From a virus: DNA of 25,032 bases. The notes below the pieces were generated by a model. The model had not been told where the DNA came from. It searched no databases and worked only from the letters and a program-made list of their open reading frames with translations. Within the stretch, counting starts at the first letter, position 1. Every line of letters begins with the position of its first letter. Shown here piece by piece: positions 6,360-12,214 of this stretch. The DNA lies in the IMG/VR virus record IMGVR_UViG_3300029811_000191, positions 1 through 25,032 of that record. One strand, written 5' to 3'. The position numbers were made by a program, and so were the translations under genes.

Positions 6360-6384
6360 AGAAAAGAGAATATTTCCCCTTTCT
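6360..6384. repeat. 25-nt palindromic element, divergent copy 10
   Basis: AGAAAAGA, GAATATTTC, CCCTTTCT: the same 25-nt length and arm sequence as the family, but the core has diverged. It lies inside the AT-rich core of the long inverted repeat and is not tied to a stop codon. Confidence 0.5.
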
Positions 6385-6400
6385 TAGAAGTTTCTAAGAC

Positions 6401-6421
6401 GGTATACCTGTATGGTGTACC
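6401..6421. promoter_or_regulatory. Paired GGTATACC/GGTGTACC sites
   Basis: GGTATACC (6401-6408) and GGTGTACC (6414-6421) are two near-palindromic 8-mers 13 nt apart, start to start. GGTATACC also occurs at 1363-1370, and a related sequence covers the -10 box at 818-833. These could be binding sites for a dimeric repressor. Confidence 0.35.
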
Positions 6422-6475
6422 CTATTGTAGAAGTGATACACGTTTCACGGTTACACGTGTAAAATACAGGTACAG

Positions 6476-6653
6476 ATTCCAAATCGTGCATTTAACGCGT
6501 TTCAATTTGACCGTGTATGTTTGTATATGTTTGATGGTTAAATGGCCGGAAACGGCCGATTTGACGCCGTGGTGACGTTATTCATGGCGTATGGATATGG
6601 TGAATATTCCATTCCATTCCATATGGAATGAAAAATGGAATTTCTGAAAGAAA
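6476..6653. other. Non-coding region with hairpin and GGAAT/ATTCC cluster
   Basis: No gene is seen. A GGCCG-GAAA-CGGCC hairpin (6544-6557) is followed by three tandem ATTCC pentamers (6606-6620). A perfect 16-bp palindrome, CATTCCATATGGAATG (6615-6630), overlaps them, and another GGAAT lies at 6637-6641. Iteron-like clusters of this kind can bind initiator or repressor proteins. Confidence 0.45.
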
Positions 6654-6735
6654 ACCCAGCGAGAAGTAAAGTTTACTTTTATCTTAGTGTTTAATTACTT
6701 CTCACTGGGTGTTTAATTACTTCTATCTGGTATTA
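6654..6735 (-). terminator. Duplicated 3' block, copy A, terminator-like hairpin
   Basis: This 82-nt block matches 7054-7113 except for a 22-nt internal insertion that partly duplicates GTGTTTAATTACTT. In the leftward direction it forms a ~15-bp hairpin (CCCAGTGAGAAGTAA paired with TTACTTCTCGCTGGG). The hairpin ends in GGGTTTTCTTTC, so it could act as a Rho-independent terminator for 6723-7007. The block includes the last codons of that gene. Confidence 0.6.
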
Positions 6736-7007
6736 TTCTTAAAGAGCTTGTAAAGACCTGGAGGAGCACAAAAGTTTAATCTGACCAGGCCACTTTTCAA
6801 AGCTTCGTAAAGTGTTCCTTCATAATTTTCAACTTCCTCCATAAGAAGAACTTGAATTTCTTTTAGCTTCAGTTTTACTTTATCTTGCTTTTTAGTTAAG
6901 CAAAGCTTTGTATAGTCTGACACATTATTTTTTGCTTTTTCCGTTTCTTTTATTTCCTGTTTTAATTCATCTTGGATTGCAAAAAGATCTTGAATTGTGT
7001 TTTCCAT
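6723..7007 (-). CDS. Hypothetical coiled-coil protein, 94 aa
   Basis: ATG at 7007 has GGAG 8 nt upstream. Residues 1-60 are predicted as a long charged coiled coil (ENTIQDLFAIQDELKQEIKE and KLKLKEIQVLLMEEVEN). The C-terminus (GLVRLNFCAPPGLYKLFKNN) looks like a small globular end. Its final codons (AAT ACC AGA TAG) lie in the block shared with the 3' flank of 7111-7284. I do not recognise a family. Confidence 0.7.
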   Translation of the reverse strand: MENTIQDLFAIQDELKQEIKETEKAKNNVSDYTKLCLTKKQDKVKLKLKEIQVLLMEEVENYEGTLYEALKSGLVRLNFCAPPGLYKLFKNNTR

Positions 7008-7053
7008 GATAAATCTCCTATAGTTATAGTTTTAAACCCGTATTTTATGACCG

Positions 7054-7113
7054 ACCCAGCGAGAAGTAAAGTTTACTTCTCACTGGGTGTTTAATTACTT
7101 CTATCTGGTATTA
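7054..7113 (-). repeat. Duplicated 3' block, copy B, 16-bp palindrome
   Basis: CCCAGCGAGAAGTAAA (7055-7070) and TTTACTTCTCACTGGG (7072-7087) pair over 15 of 16 positions around a single central base. This block directly follows the stop of 7111-7284 and is a copy of 6654-6735. There is no U-run after the stem here, so termination is less likely than at copy A. Confidence 0.65.
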
Positions 7114-7284
7114 GTATGGAAGCTCTGTTAATGTTTTAGCTGTGTTTGAAGTCTGAATTATATACACTTCAGCATCATCATTACATACCAGTTCAACGCT
7201 GCCTGTGTATTTATGCTCCTGTAACCAGGCAATTGCTCTTAATATTCCACTAAAATGGCTGTCGTCAATAATAAACTTGTTCAT
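7111..7284 (-). CDS. Hypothetical small protein, 57 aa
   Basis: I place the start at ATG 7284, because AGGAGG lies 7 nt upstream of it but only 1 nt from the in-frame ATG at 7290. The product begins MNKFIIDDSHFSGILRAIAW and ends TAKTLTELPY. The strand/helix alternation suggests a compact domain. The upstream sequence AGGAGGTATGACAATG closely resembles the initiation region of 7374-7709 (AGGAGGTATTGACAATG). I do not recognise a family. Confidence 0.7.
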   Translation of the reverse strand: MNKFIIDDSHFSGILRAIAWLQEHKYTGSVELVCNDDAEVYIIQTSNTAKTLTELPY

Positions 7285-7318
7285 TGTCATACCTCCTGTT
7301 GTTTAACTCCTGTGATTT

Positions 7319-7359
7319 AACTCCCAAGAAGGGGCAAAAATTACCACTTCTTGGGAGTT
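7319..7359. repeat. 13-bp perfect hairpin carrying 25-nt element copy 5
   Basis: AACTCCCAAGAAG (7319-7331) and CTTCTTGGGAGTT (7347-7359) form a perfect 13-bp stem around a 15-nt loop containing GCAAAAATTACC. The inner 7327-7351 is a 25-nt family member. The stem is longer and different in sequence here, while the loop is conserved. It sits 15 nt beyond the stop of 7374-7709. Confidence 0.85.
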
Positions 7360-7373
7360 GTAATAGCTTGCTA

Positions 7374-7709
7374 TTATTTCAACAGTCCTAACCTCTCCAT
7401 TACTGCCAGTTCTTCCGGTGTAGCTTTCTCCTTGGCAGCTTCTAACTTCTTCTTCATACTCTGCACGCCCTCTCCAGGAATCCTCCAATTCCCTGCTTTC
7501 AGGGCAGTATAAACTTTGTCAACCCTCTCCAACTTTTCCTCTGGAGTGTATGCCTTCATCCCTGCCAGGTTGTCCACCAGCTTCGTACCAAAGCCCAGGA
7601 ATCCACACATGTCCTTCATCTCTGGGGTTAACACTCCATAGTCATAGACCTTCCCAAGTATGGTGACAGTCTGCTCCTTCCAGTCTCTTTCCATTGTCCT
7701 CTTAGCCAT
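7374..7709 (-). CDS. Hypothetical phage protein, paralogue of left-edge gene
   Basis: The protein has 111 residues. ATG at 7709 has AGGAGG 8 nt upstream; a TTG at 7715 is too close to that site. Residues about 19-50 (GKVYDYGVLTP, LGFGTKLVDNLAG) align with the partial protein at 1-264. The next segment has DKVYTALKAGNWRIPGEG, then a K/E/A-rich helical C-terminus. I associate this pattern with a small protein family found in many tailed phages, whose function I do not know. It is the first gene of the second leftward group and faces terS across the regulatory region 7710-8099. Confidence 0.75.
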   Translation of the reverse strand: MAKRTMERDWKEQTVTILGKVYDYGVLTPEMKDMCGFLGFGTKLVDNLAGMKAYTPEEKLERVDKVYTALKAGNWRIPGEGVQSMKKKLEAAKEKATPEELAVMERLGLLK

Positions 7710-7731
7710 TGTCAATACCTCCTGTATGTAT

Positions 7732-7766
7732 GGGCAGTGTACTGCCCGTTAATAAACAAATGTCAA
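7732..7766 (-). promoter_or_regulatory. Perfect palindrome next to a leftward -35 box
   Basis: GGGCAGT-GT-ACTGCCC (7732-7747) is a perfect 7-bp dyad. A minus-strand TTGACA (7766-7761) lies just upstream, so the palindrome covers where the -10 of a leftward promoter would sit (TACACT, 19-nt spacing, weak). It could be a repressor operator for 7374-7709. It could also be an enhancer site for the sigma54 promoter, because it lies about 147 bp upstream of that start. Confidence 0.55.
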
Positions 7767-7860
7767 CGTCTTGAAAAACATTAAATCACGATTTGAAAAC
7801 AATGTCAAGCGTTTTGTTTTGCTCGAAAGAAAAGACAATAAAATCAACGTGTTACAAACA

Positions 7861-7877
7861 TGGCACAGATATTGCAT
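7861..7877 (+). promoter_or_regulatory. Candidate sigma54 (-24/-12) promoter, rightward
   Basis: TGGCAC (7861-7866), five bases, then TTGCA (7872-7876). The invariant GG (7862-7863) and GC (7874-7875) are 10 nt apart, exactly as RpoN requires. The start would be near 7887, giving a leader of about 210 nt before terS that contains several hairpins. No enhancer-binding protein is encoded in this window. Confidence 0.6.
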
Positions 7878-7888
7878 ACATGGACAAT

Positions 7889-8031
7889 ACTGGCTATGCC
7901 AGTGGGATAGTGCCTTAATATTATTAAGGACCCCCCACCGAGCCCCAACGGGTAGGGTGTAGTGGTGATGATTACACCCAGTTTACACACGAGTGAAAAT
8001 TAAAAGCTGAATGTCTTGGTTCTAAAGAACC
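7889..8031 (+). promoter_or_regulatory. Palindrome-rich leader with competing hairpins
   Basis: There is no gene here. In order: ACTGGC-TAT-GCCAGT (7889-7903); the perfect 17-bp palindrome CCTTAATATTATTAAGG (7913-7929); a hairpin CACC-GA-GCCC-CAAC-GGGT-AG-GGTG (7936-7959); a hairpin GGGTGTA...TACACCC (7955-7961 with 7973-7979); and GGTTCT-AA-AGAACC (8018-8031). The third and fourth share GGGTG and cannot both form. The GC-rich patch next to terS is also where a packaging site could lie. Confidence 0.5.
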
Positions 8032-8064
8032 TTTAAAATAAATGCCTTTCTTACGAGAAACCTC

Positions 8065-8094
8065 TTGACAACTTGGAAAATTTATGCCCATAAT
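8065..8094 (+). promoter_or_regulatory. Sigma70-type promoter for terS, probably leaderless
   Basis: TTGACA (8065-8070), an 18-nt spacer and CATAAT (8089-8094). Five bases (AGAAT) separate the -10 box from the terS ATG at 8100. This is the same 5-nt distance as at the ribbon-helix-helix promoter. No Shine-Dalgarno sequence precedes the ATG. Confidence 0.65.
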
Positions 8095-8099
8095 AGAAT

Positions 8100-8561
8100 A
8101 TGTCTAGACCTAAAATTGAAATACCTCCAGAAATACTTCTCGATCTGAAGGAGATGGGCCTCACTCAGAAGCAGGCTTCCAAAGAACTTGGCGTTTCCTC
8201 TCAGACACTTTCCAAGCGAATGGCAGATGTTCAGAGTAAACAGGGATTACTTCTTCAATACCGTGCTTTACAATCCCTCCAGCTCACTGAACTTCAGGCC
8301 AGGATTCTGGAAGCAATTACACCAGAGAAAATAGAAGAGGCGGGTATGAAAGACTTAGTCCTCGCCTTTAAGATCTTGAAAGATAAAGAACAAGTTATTG
8401 AGGGAAAGCCTACTGAGATTAAAGGGCTTGTCTCTTATCTTATAAAAATAGAGGAAGAAGAATTTGCCTTAGCAGAATCTGTTCCTGAAGGTAAGATTGA
8501 AGAGGTAACTAAAGTTACCCGCGAAATAACTGACCCTGACTATCTTCCTAATTTAGATTGA
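8100..8561 (+). CDS. terS: Terminase small subunit (probable)
   Basis: The protein has 153 residues and sits directly before terL, the usual place for the small terminase subunit that recognises packaging DNA. Residues about 8-45 contain a helix-turn-helix-like region (LKEMGLTQKQASKELGVSSQ). A leucine-rich helical region (about 55-105) fits the oligomerisation core. The acidic C-terminal tail could contact the large subunit. Assignment rests on position, size and domain layout more than on a family signature. The start ATG at 8100 has no ribosome site and the -10 box is 5 nt away. The next in-frame ATG (codon 18) falls inside the helix-turn-helix, so I keep 8100. Confidence 0.78.
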   Translation: MSRPKIEIPPEILLDLKEMGLTQKQASKELGVSSQTLSKRMADVQSKQGLLLQYRALQSLQLTELQARILEAITPEKIEEAGMKDLVLAFKILKDKEQVIEGKPTEIKGLVSYLIKIEEEEFALAESVPEGKIEEVTKVTREITDPDYLPNLD

Positions 8562-8566
8562 GCTAA

Positions 8567-8650
8567 GCACGCCTCTTGGGCGTGCAGGGTGACATTGATA
8601 ATCAACTTCCAAGCAAACGCAAGCGTTTGCAGGGTGCAGGGTGCAGGGTG
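8567..8650 (+). repeat. Two hairpins each followed by GCAGGGT repeats
   Basis: A hairpin GCACGCC...GGCGTGC (8567-8585) runs straight into GCAGGGT. A second perfect 8-bp hairpin, GCAAACGC-AA-GCGTTTGC (8613-8630), runs into three tandem GCAGGGT units (8629-8649). There are no U-runs, so neither looks like a standard terminator. A related ACAGGGTGCAGGGG occurs near 6250. Confidence 0.6.
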
Positions 8651-8670
8651 GCTTAACTAGGACGATGCCA

Positions 8671-8695
8671 AGAAAAGGGAAAATTTGACGTTTCT
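8671..8695 (+). repeat. 25-nt palindromic element, copy 6
   Basis: AGAAAAGG, GAAAATTTG, ACGTTTCT. It lies between terS and the 36-codon ORF. Its TTGACG followed 17 nt later by TATCTT could double as a weak promoter for the packaging genes. Confidence 0.75.
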
Positions 8696-8722
8696 GATAT
8701 CTAATAGTATCTTGGGAGAAAT

Positions 8723-8833
8723 ATGAATAAGAAAAGGAAAGATCTTTTTAAAAGTGTCTTAGCAAAAGGTGCAGGAAATATTAAGATCTTAAAAAAGAAG
8801 AGGCATAGAAAAGTTGCAAGGCCAGGAAAGTAG
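8723..8833 (+). CDS. 36-residue very basic peptide between terS and terL
   Basis: The frame runs from ATG at 8723 (GGGAG 4 nt upstream) to TAG at 8831-8833, and the terL ATG follows immediately at 8834. The product starts MNKKRKDLFKSVLAKGAG and ends RHRKVARPGK. About 40% of residues are K or R. The abutting stop and start suggest translational coupling to terL. It could be a nucleic-acid-binding peptide or a pure translation leader. I know no family for it. Confidence 0.6.
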   Translation: MNKKRKDLFKSVLAKGAGNIKILKKKRHRKVARPGK

Positions 8834-10315
8834 ATGAATAAAAGCGCGATGAAAAAACTGAAGGAATGGAAGGCATCTCCTTTAAAATTTGTGGTAGAGT
8901 GCATAGGTGCCACTCCTTCTAAGCAGCAAGTTAAGGCATTGGTGCTTCTGCCAAAGACTAAGCGATTATCCATTCGTTCAGGACATGGTTGTGGTAAAGA
9001 CGGATTCTGTGCTTGGGCTCTGTTATGGTTCATGACAACTCGCGCATATGCAAAAGTAGTCTGCACTGCTCCCACAGCTCATCAGTTAAGTGATATTCTC
9101 TGGAGTGAAATTTCTAAATGGTTAAGACAATCACTTGTTGCTGATGAATTTGTTCTTCAGAAAGATAAGTTCTTTCATAAATCAAGTCCTAAGGAATATT
9201 GGGCGAGGGCTGTCTCACCCTCAGTAAAGGCTAGCAAGGAAGATCAAGCAGAGACCTTGGCCGGTTTTCATGCTGATCACTTAATGATTATAGTAGATGA
9301 GGCCAGCGGCGTACTTGATCCAGTATATGTTCCCTTGGAAGGCGCTTTAACACAAAAAGATAATATGGTTATCTTAATAGGAAATCCAACTAAGAATACT
9401 GGTTACTTTCACAACACACAGTTTCATCCTACCTTCTCAAGAAGGTGGACAAAGTTACATTGGGACTCTAGAGATAGTGAACTTGTCTCAGATGATATGG
9501 TTAGTTACTTTAAAGATAATTATGGGGAAGATTCCAACATATTTAGAATCAGGGTTATGGGAGAGCCCCCAGTAGATGATGAGTCAACCTTCATTCCTTT
9601 GTCATGGGCATTAAGCTGCGTGGGCAACCCTATAGAAACAGATCCAAGTTGGCCTCTTCATCTCTCAGTAGATGTAGCTCGTTACGGCGATGATGATAGT
9701 ATTATCTTACCAAGAAGGGGTATGAAGATAGATCCCTGGGAAAGGTTTCACGGAGTTCATACATTACAGTTATCTCACCATATACTCAGGACATATAAGG
9801 ATATGGAAGCTGATGGGGTTGCTATAGACGCCATTGGAGTAGGTGGCGGTGTGGTTGACTGGCTTCAGAATGATCCAAGAGGCCTAGGCTATGATAAGGT
9901 ATTTGAATTCACTGCTTCTGAAGGCTCAAGTGATCCTAAGAAATACTATCGATTAAGAGACGAATTATGGGATAAAGTAAGGACAAATTGTATGAAACAG
10001 AAGTATTCCTTTCCTGATCAAAGTATAAGACTCTTTGGAAAAGATATGAACTTAGGCCATATGCTAGCAGATGAACTTGCGAGTGTAAAGTATAACTTAG
10101 ATAATAGTGCCATTAAGATTGAGAGTAAAAAAGATATGAAAGCTCGAGGCGTTGCATCTCCTAATATTGCAGATGCACTTTGTATTTCTGAATACTTCTC
10201 GAAGGACATTGCATTTGGACTTTGGTCACCAAGACAGAGAGCTATAAAGAAGAAAAGAGTTCTTCCTGGGTCTGACTATAGTCGAGTAAATCAGCAAAGT
10301 TGGATGGCCGTATAA
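8834..10315 (+). CDS. terL: Terminase large subunit
   Basis: The 493-residue packaging motor contains both the ATPase and the nuclease. The ATPase has a Walker A-like loop SGHGCGKD (49-56) and Walker B MIIVDE (151-156). A segment at 180-190 (ILIGNPTKNTG) fits the coupling motif. The RNase H-like nuclease has candidate acidic residues D280 (SVDVARYGDD), D332 (AIDAIGVGGG) and D447 (NIADAL). The Walker A loop has D where S or T is usual after GK. The length is normal for a complete large subunit. The ATG directly follows the stop of the 36-codon ORF. The protein moves DNA through the portal and cuts it. Confidence 0.95.
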   Translation: MNKSAMKKLKEWKASPLKFVVECIGATPSKQQVKALVLLPKTKRLSIRSGHGCGKDGFCAWALLWFMTTRAYAKVVCTAPTAHQLSDILWSEISKWLRQSLVADEFVLQKDKFFHKSSPKEYWARAVSPSVKASKEDQAETLAGFHADHLMIIVDEASGVLDPVYVPLEGALTQKDNMVILIGNPTKNTGYFHNTQFHPTFSRRWTKLHWDSRDSELVSDDMVSYFKDNYGEDSNIFRIRVMGEPPVDDESTFIPLSWALSCVGNPIETDPSWPLHLSVDVARYGDDDSIILPRRGMKIDPWERFHGVHTLQLSHHILRTYKDMEADGVAIDAIGVGGGVVDWLQNDPRGLGYDKVFEFTASEGSSDPKKYYRLRDELWDKVRTNCMKQKYSFPDQSIRLFGKDMNLGHMLADELASVKYNLDNSAIKIESKKDMKARGVASPNIADALCISEYFSKDIAFGLWSPRQRAIKKKRVLPGSDYSRVNQQSWMAV

Positions 10316-10318
10316 ACC

Positions 10319-10343
10319 AGAAATAACAAATTTTGACGTTTCT
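10319..10343 (+). repeat. 25-nt palindromic element, copy 7
   Basis: AGAAATAA, CAAATTTTG, ACGTTTCT. It begins 4 nt after the last base of the terL stop codon and ends before the portal ribosome site. Confidence 0.78.
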
Positions 10344-10366
10344 TAGATTAGAAGGAGTGCTGTATA

Positions 10367-12214
10367 ATGCCGTTAGCTGAGAGAGAAGACAGTCCTATTA
10401 GACTTGGGATTAACGCAAAGGAAGATAAGGACTTAACGCAGCTCTTGGAGTGGCTTAAACAAGCTGAAGAGAGTAAACCTGAAACAACTTATAGAGAAGT
10501 TTCTTCTGAAGATTATAACTTCTACGCAGGAGATCAAGATACCGCTGAGGTTAAGTTGACCTTAGAGGCGAAGAAAAGGCCTGCTACTGTCTATAACGAA
10601 ATCAAGCCAAAAATTGATATGCTTGTAGGCATGGCAGCACAAACTAAACATGAAACAAGTATCCTTCCCGTAGGAACAGAAGATGAGTCCTTTGTTGAAT
10701 TGATGAATGGAACGTTGAAACACTTTCAGAAAAAGACAAAGGCTAAGAGGAAGGAACTGGAAGTCTTTGAGCATACTGTGAAGAGTGGAAGGTCATTACT
10801 TTACTTCTATATTGATAAAGCAAATCCTTTTAAACCTGTTATCAAGAGTAAAAGAGTTGAGGGTAGAAATTTTTGGCTGGATCCAGATGCTCAAGAGTAT
10901 GATCTTTCCGATTCGAGATTCCTGTTTATAGATAAGTGGCTTGACGAGAGAGAGATAAAACAGTTCTGGCCTAAGTTCGATACTTCTCAGGCAGAGCAAT
11001 CTGGAAGGCAGAGTGATGACCCAAGCTTTTTTGATGAGGCTAGGGAGAAGTATAGAATTGTAGAGGGGTGGTATTATAAACTTACTGAAGTTATATACTT
11101 TATTAATCCCATGACCGGAGAAGTAGAATGGTTGACACCCTCGAATTTTAGTAAGTTTGTAAAGACCTTAAGAGAAGGAATTGATATTGGGAAGGAAGAG
11201 CCCTTCACTTATAATGAAGCTATTACACAACAGAAGTCTTTTAAGAAACAGTATCATTATATGATATTCTCAGGAACTGTTAGGCTTGAGGGAGATCTAA
11301 GTCCACTTAACTGGGAGGGTATTCCCGCAGTCTTCTGTGGAGCTTATAAAGCCTATGATACAAATTCTTGGTTTGGTGCTGTGACAGGGATGAAAGACCC
11401 CCAGAGAACACTTAATACTAATAGAAGGCAATTGATTTACCTGCTTCAGACACTTCCTAAGGGAACTTTAATGCATGAAGTTGGAGCTATTCTTAATATT
11501 GAAGAGTATGAAGAGAGGGCATCTGACCCTAATTTCCACTTAGAGATTGCGCAGGGAAAATTTGATAAGGTCAAATTTATGCAGCAACCTACTATCTCTA
11601 ACATTTATAGCTTGTTTGATTCAACTTGTATACAAAGTATAAAGGACACTTCGGGAGCGCAGGATTCACTCATGGGAATACAGACTTCTTCAAGGGAACC
11701 TGGGATTACTGTTAAGGCAAGGCAAGAGACGGGAATTGCAGTACTGTATATCCTTTTTGATAACTTTAGAGAGACAAGACTTAACGCAGGAAGACTATTG
11801 TTATCTCTAATCCAGCAATATGTAACAGAAGAGACTATTGTTAGGCTTGAGGGAGAAAAGGGAATTCAACTGCTTGAGATTAATAATCAGATGAATCCAC
11901 AATTGGAAGGGTTTAATGATATCTCCGCAGGAGAATTTGATTATACTGTCTCAGAGACGGCCGAGACAATGACCATTCGTGCAGCTACAGCTCAGATGTT
12001 AATTGACTTTAATCATAATCAGCCAGGAACAATTCCTCCGGATGTCTTACTCGACTATGTTGACTTGCCCTTCACGGCTAAACAGAGAGTTAAAATGCAG
12101 TGGGAGCAACAGCAGGAAGCACAGAAGGAAGCAGCTGATAGGGAATATGAGCTTAAATTGAAAGAACTAGATATTAAATCTCAACAAGCAAACAAGACTA
12201 AAAAGGAGAGTTAG
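10367..12214 (+). CDS. Portal protein, P22-like
   Basis: The 615-residue protein would form the dodecameric ring at one capsid vertex through which terminase drives DNA. Features of the P22-type portal family include an N-terminal region with KKRPATVYNEIKPKIDMLVG (69-88), an HTVKSGRSLLYFYID segment (136-150) and WLDPDAQEYDLSDSRFLFI (170-188). The last ~40 residues (QQQEAQKEAADREYELKLKE) are a charged helix that could be a barrel or coiled coil. ATG at 10367 has GAAGGAG upstream. The final codon overlaps the start of the homing endonuclease by 1 nt. Confidence 0.9.
   Translation: MPLAEREDSPIRLGINAKEDKDLTQLLEWLKQAEESKPETTYREVSSEDYNFYAGDQDTAEVKLTLEAKKRPATVYNEIKPKIDMLVGMAAQTKHETSILPVGTEDESFVELMNGTLKHFQKKTKAKRKELEVFEHTVKSGRSLLYFYIDKANPFKPVIKSKRVEGRNFWLDPDAQEYDLSDSRFLFIDKWLDEREIKQFWPKFDTSQAEQSGRQSDDPSFFDEAREKYRIVEGWYYKLTEVIYFINPMTGEVEWLTPSNFSKFVKTLREGIDIGKEEPFTYNEAITQQKSFKKQYHYMIFSGTVRLEGDLSPLNWEGIPAVFCGAYKAYDTNSWFGAVTGMKDPQRTLNTNRRQLIYLLQTLPKGTLMHEVGAILNIEEYEERASDPNFHLEIAQGKFDKVKFMQQPTISNIYSLFDSTCIQSIKDTSGAQDSLMGIQTSSREPGITVKARQETGIAVLYILFDNFRETRLNAGRLLLSLIQQYVTEETIVRLEGEKGIQLLEINNQMNPQLEGFNDISAGEFDYTVSETAETMTIRAATAQMLIDFNHNQPGTIPPDVLLDYVDLPFTAKQRVKMQWEQQQEAQKEAADREYELKLKELDIKSQQANKTKKES

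Larger units (their letters stand above)
6193..6475. repeat. Long inverted repeat flanking an AT-rich core
   Basis: The left arm 6193-6250 and right arm 6417-6475 are inverted copies. The innermost 26 bp match at 22 positions (both contain CGTGTATCACTTCTA and GGGTAC). Outside this, CTGTRCCTGTATT and GTGTAAC are shared with a 1-nt gap. The ~165-bp core contains a (TA)-rich tract at about 6295-6355. No gene is supported inside. It is a candidate origin or a pair of convergent regulatory regions: each arm also has a TTGACG- or TTTACA-like -35 followed 17 nt later by TGTATC. Confidence 0.7.

Noticed and set aside
7771-7962. 63-codon forward frame in the divergent spacer
   Set aside because: There is no ribosome site. 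It runs across the sigma54 site and several palindromes, and its composition is unlike the neighbours.
8629-8649. GCAGGGT repeats as a CRISPR array
   Set aside because: The units are 7 nt and directly tandem, with no spacers.
8701-9075. 124-codon reverse-strand frame opposite the start of terL
   Set aside because: It overlaps terL and the 36-codon ORF, both better supported, and has low-complexity phenylalanine-rich sequence.
10334-10366. TTGACG followed by TATAAT before the portal gene
   Set aside because: The spacing is 24 nt, too long for a sigma70 promoter. TTGACG belongs to the 25-nt element, and TATAAT overlaps the portal start codon.
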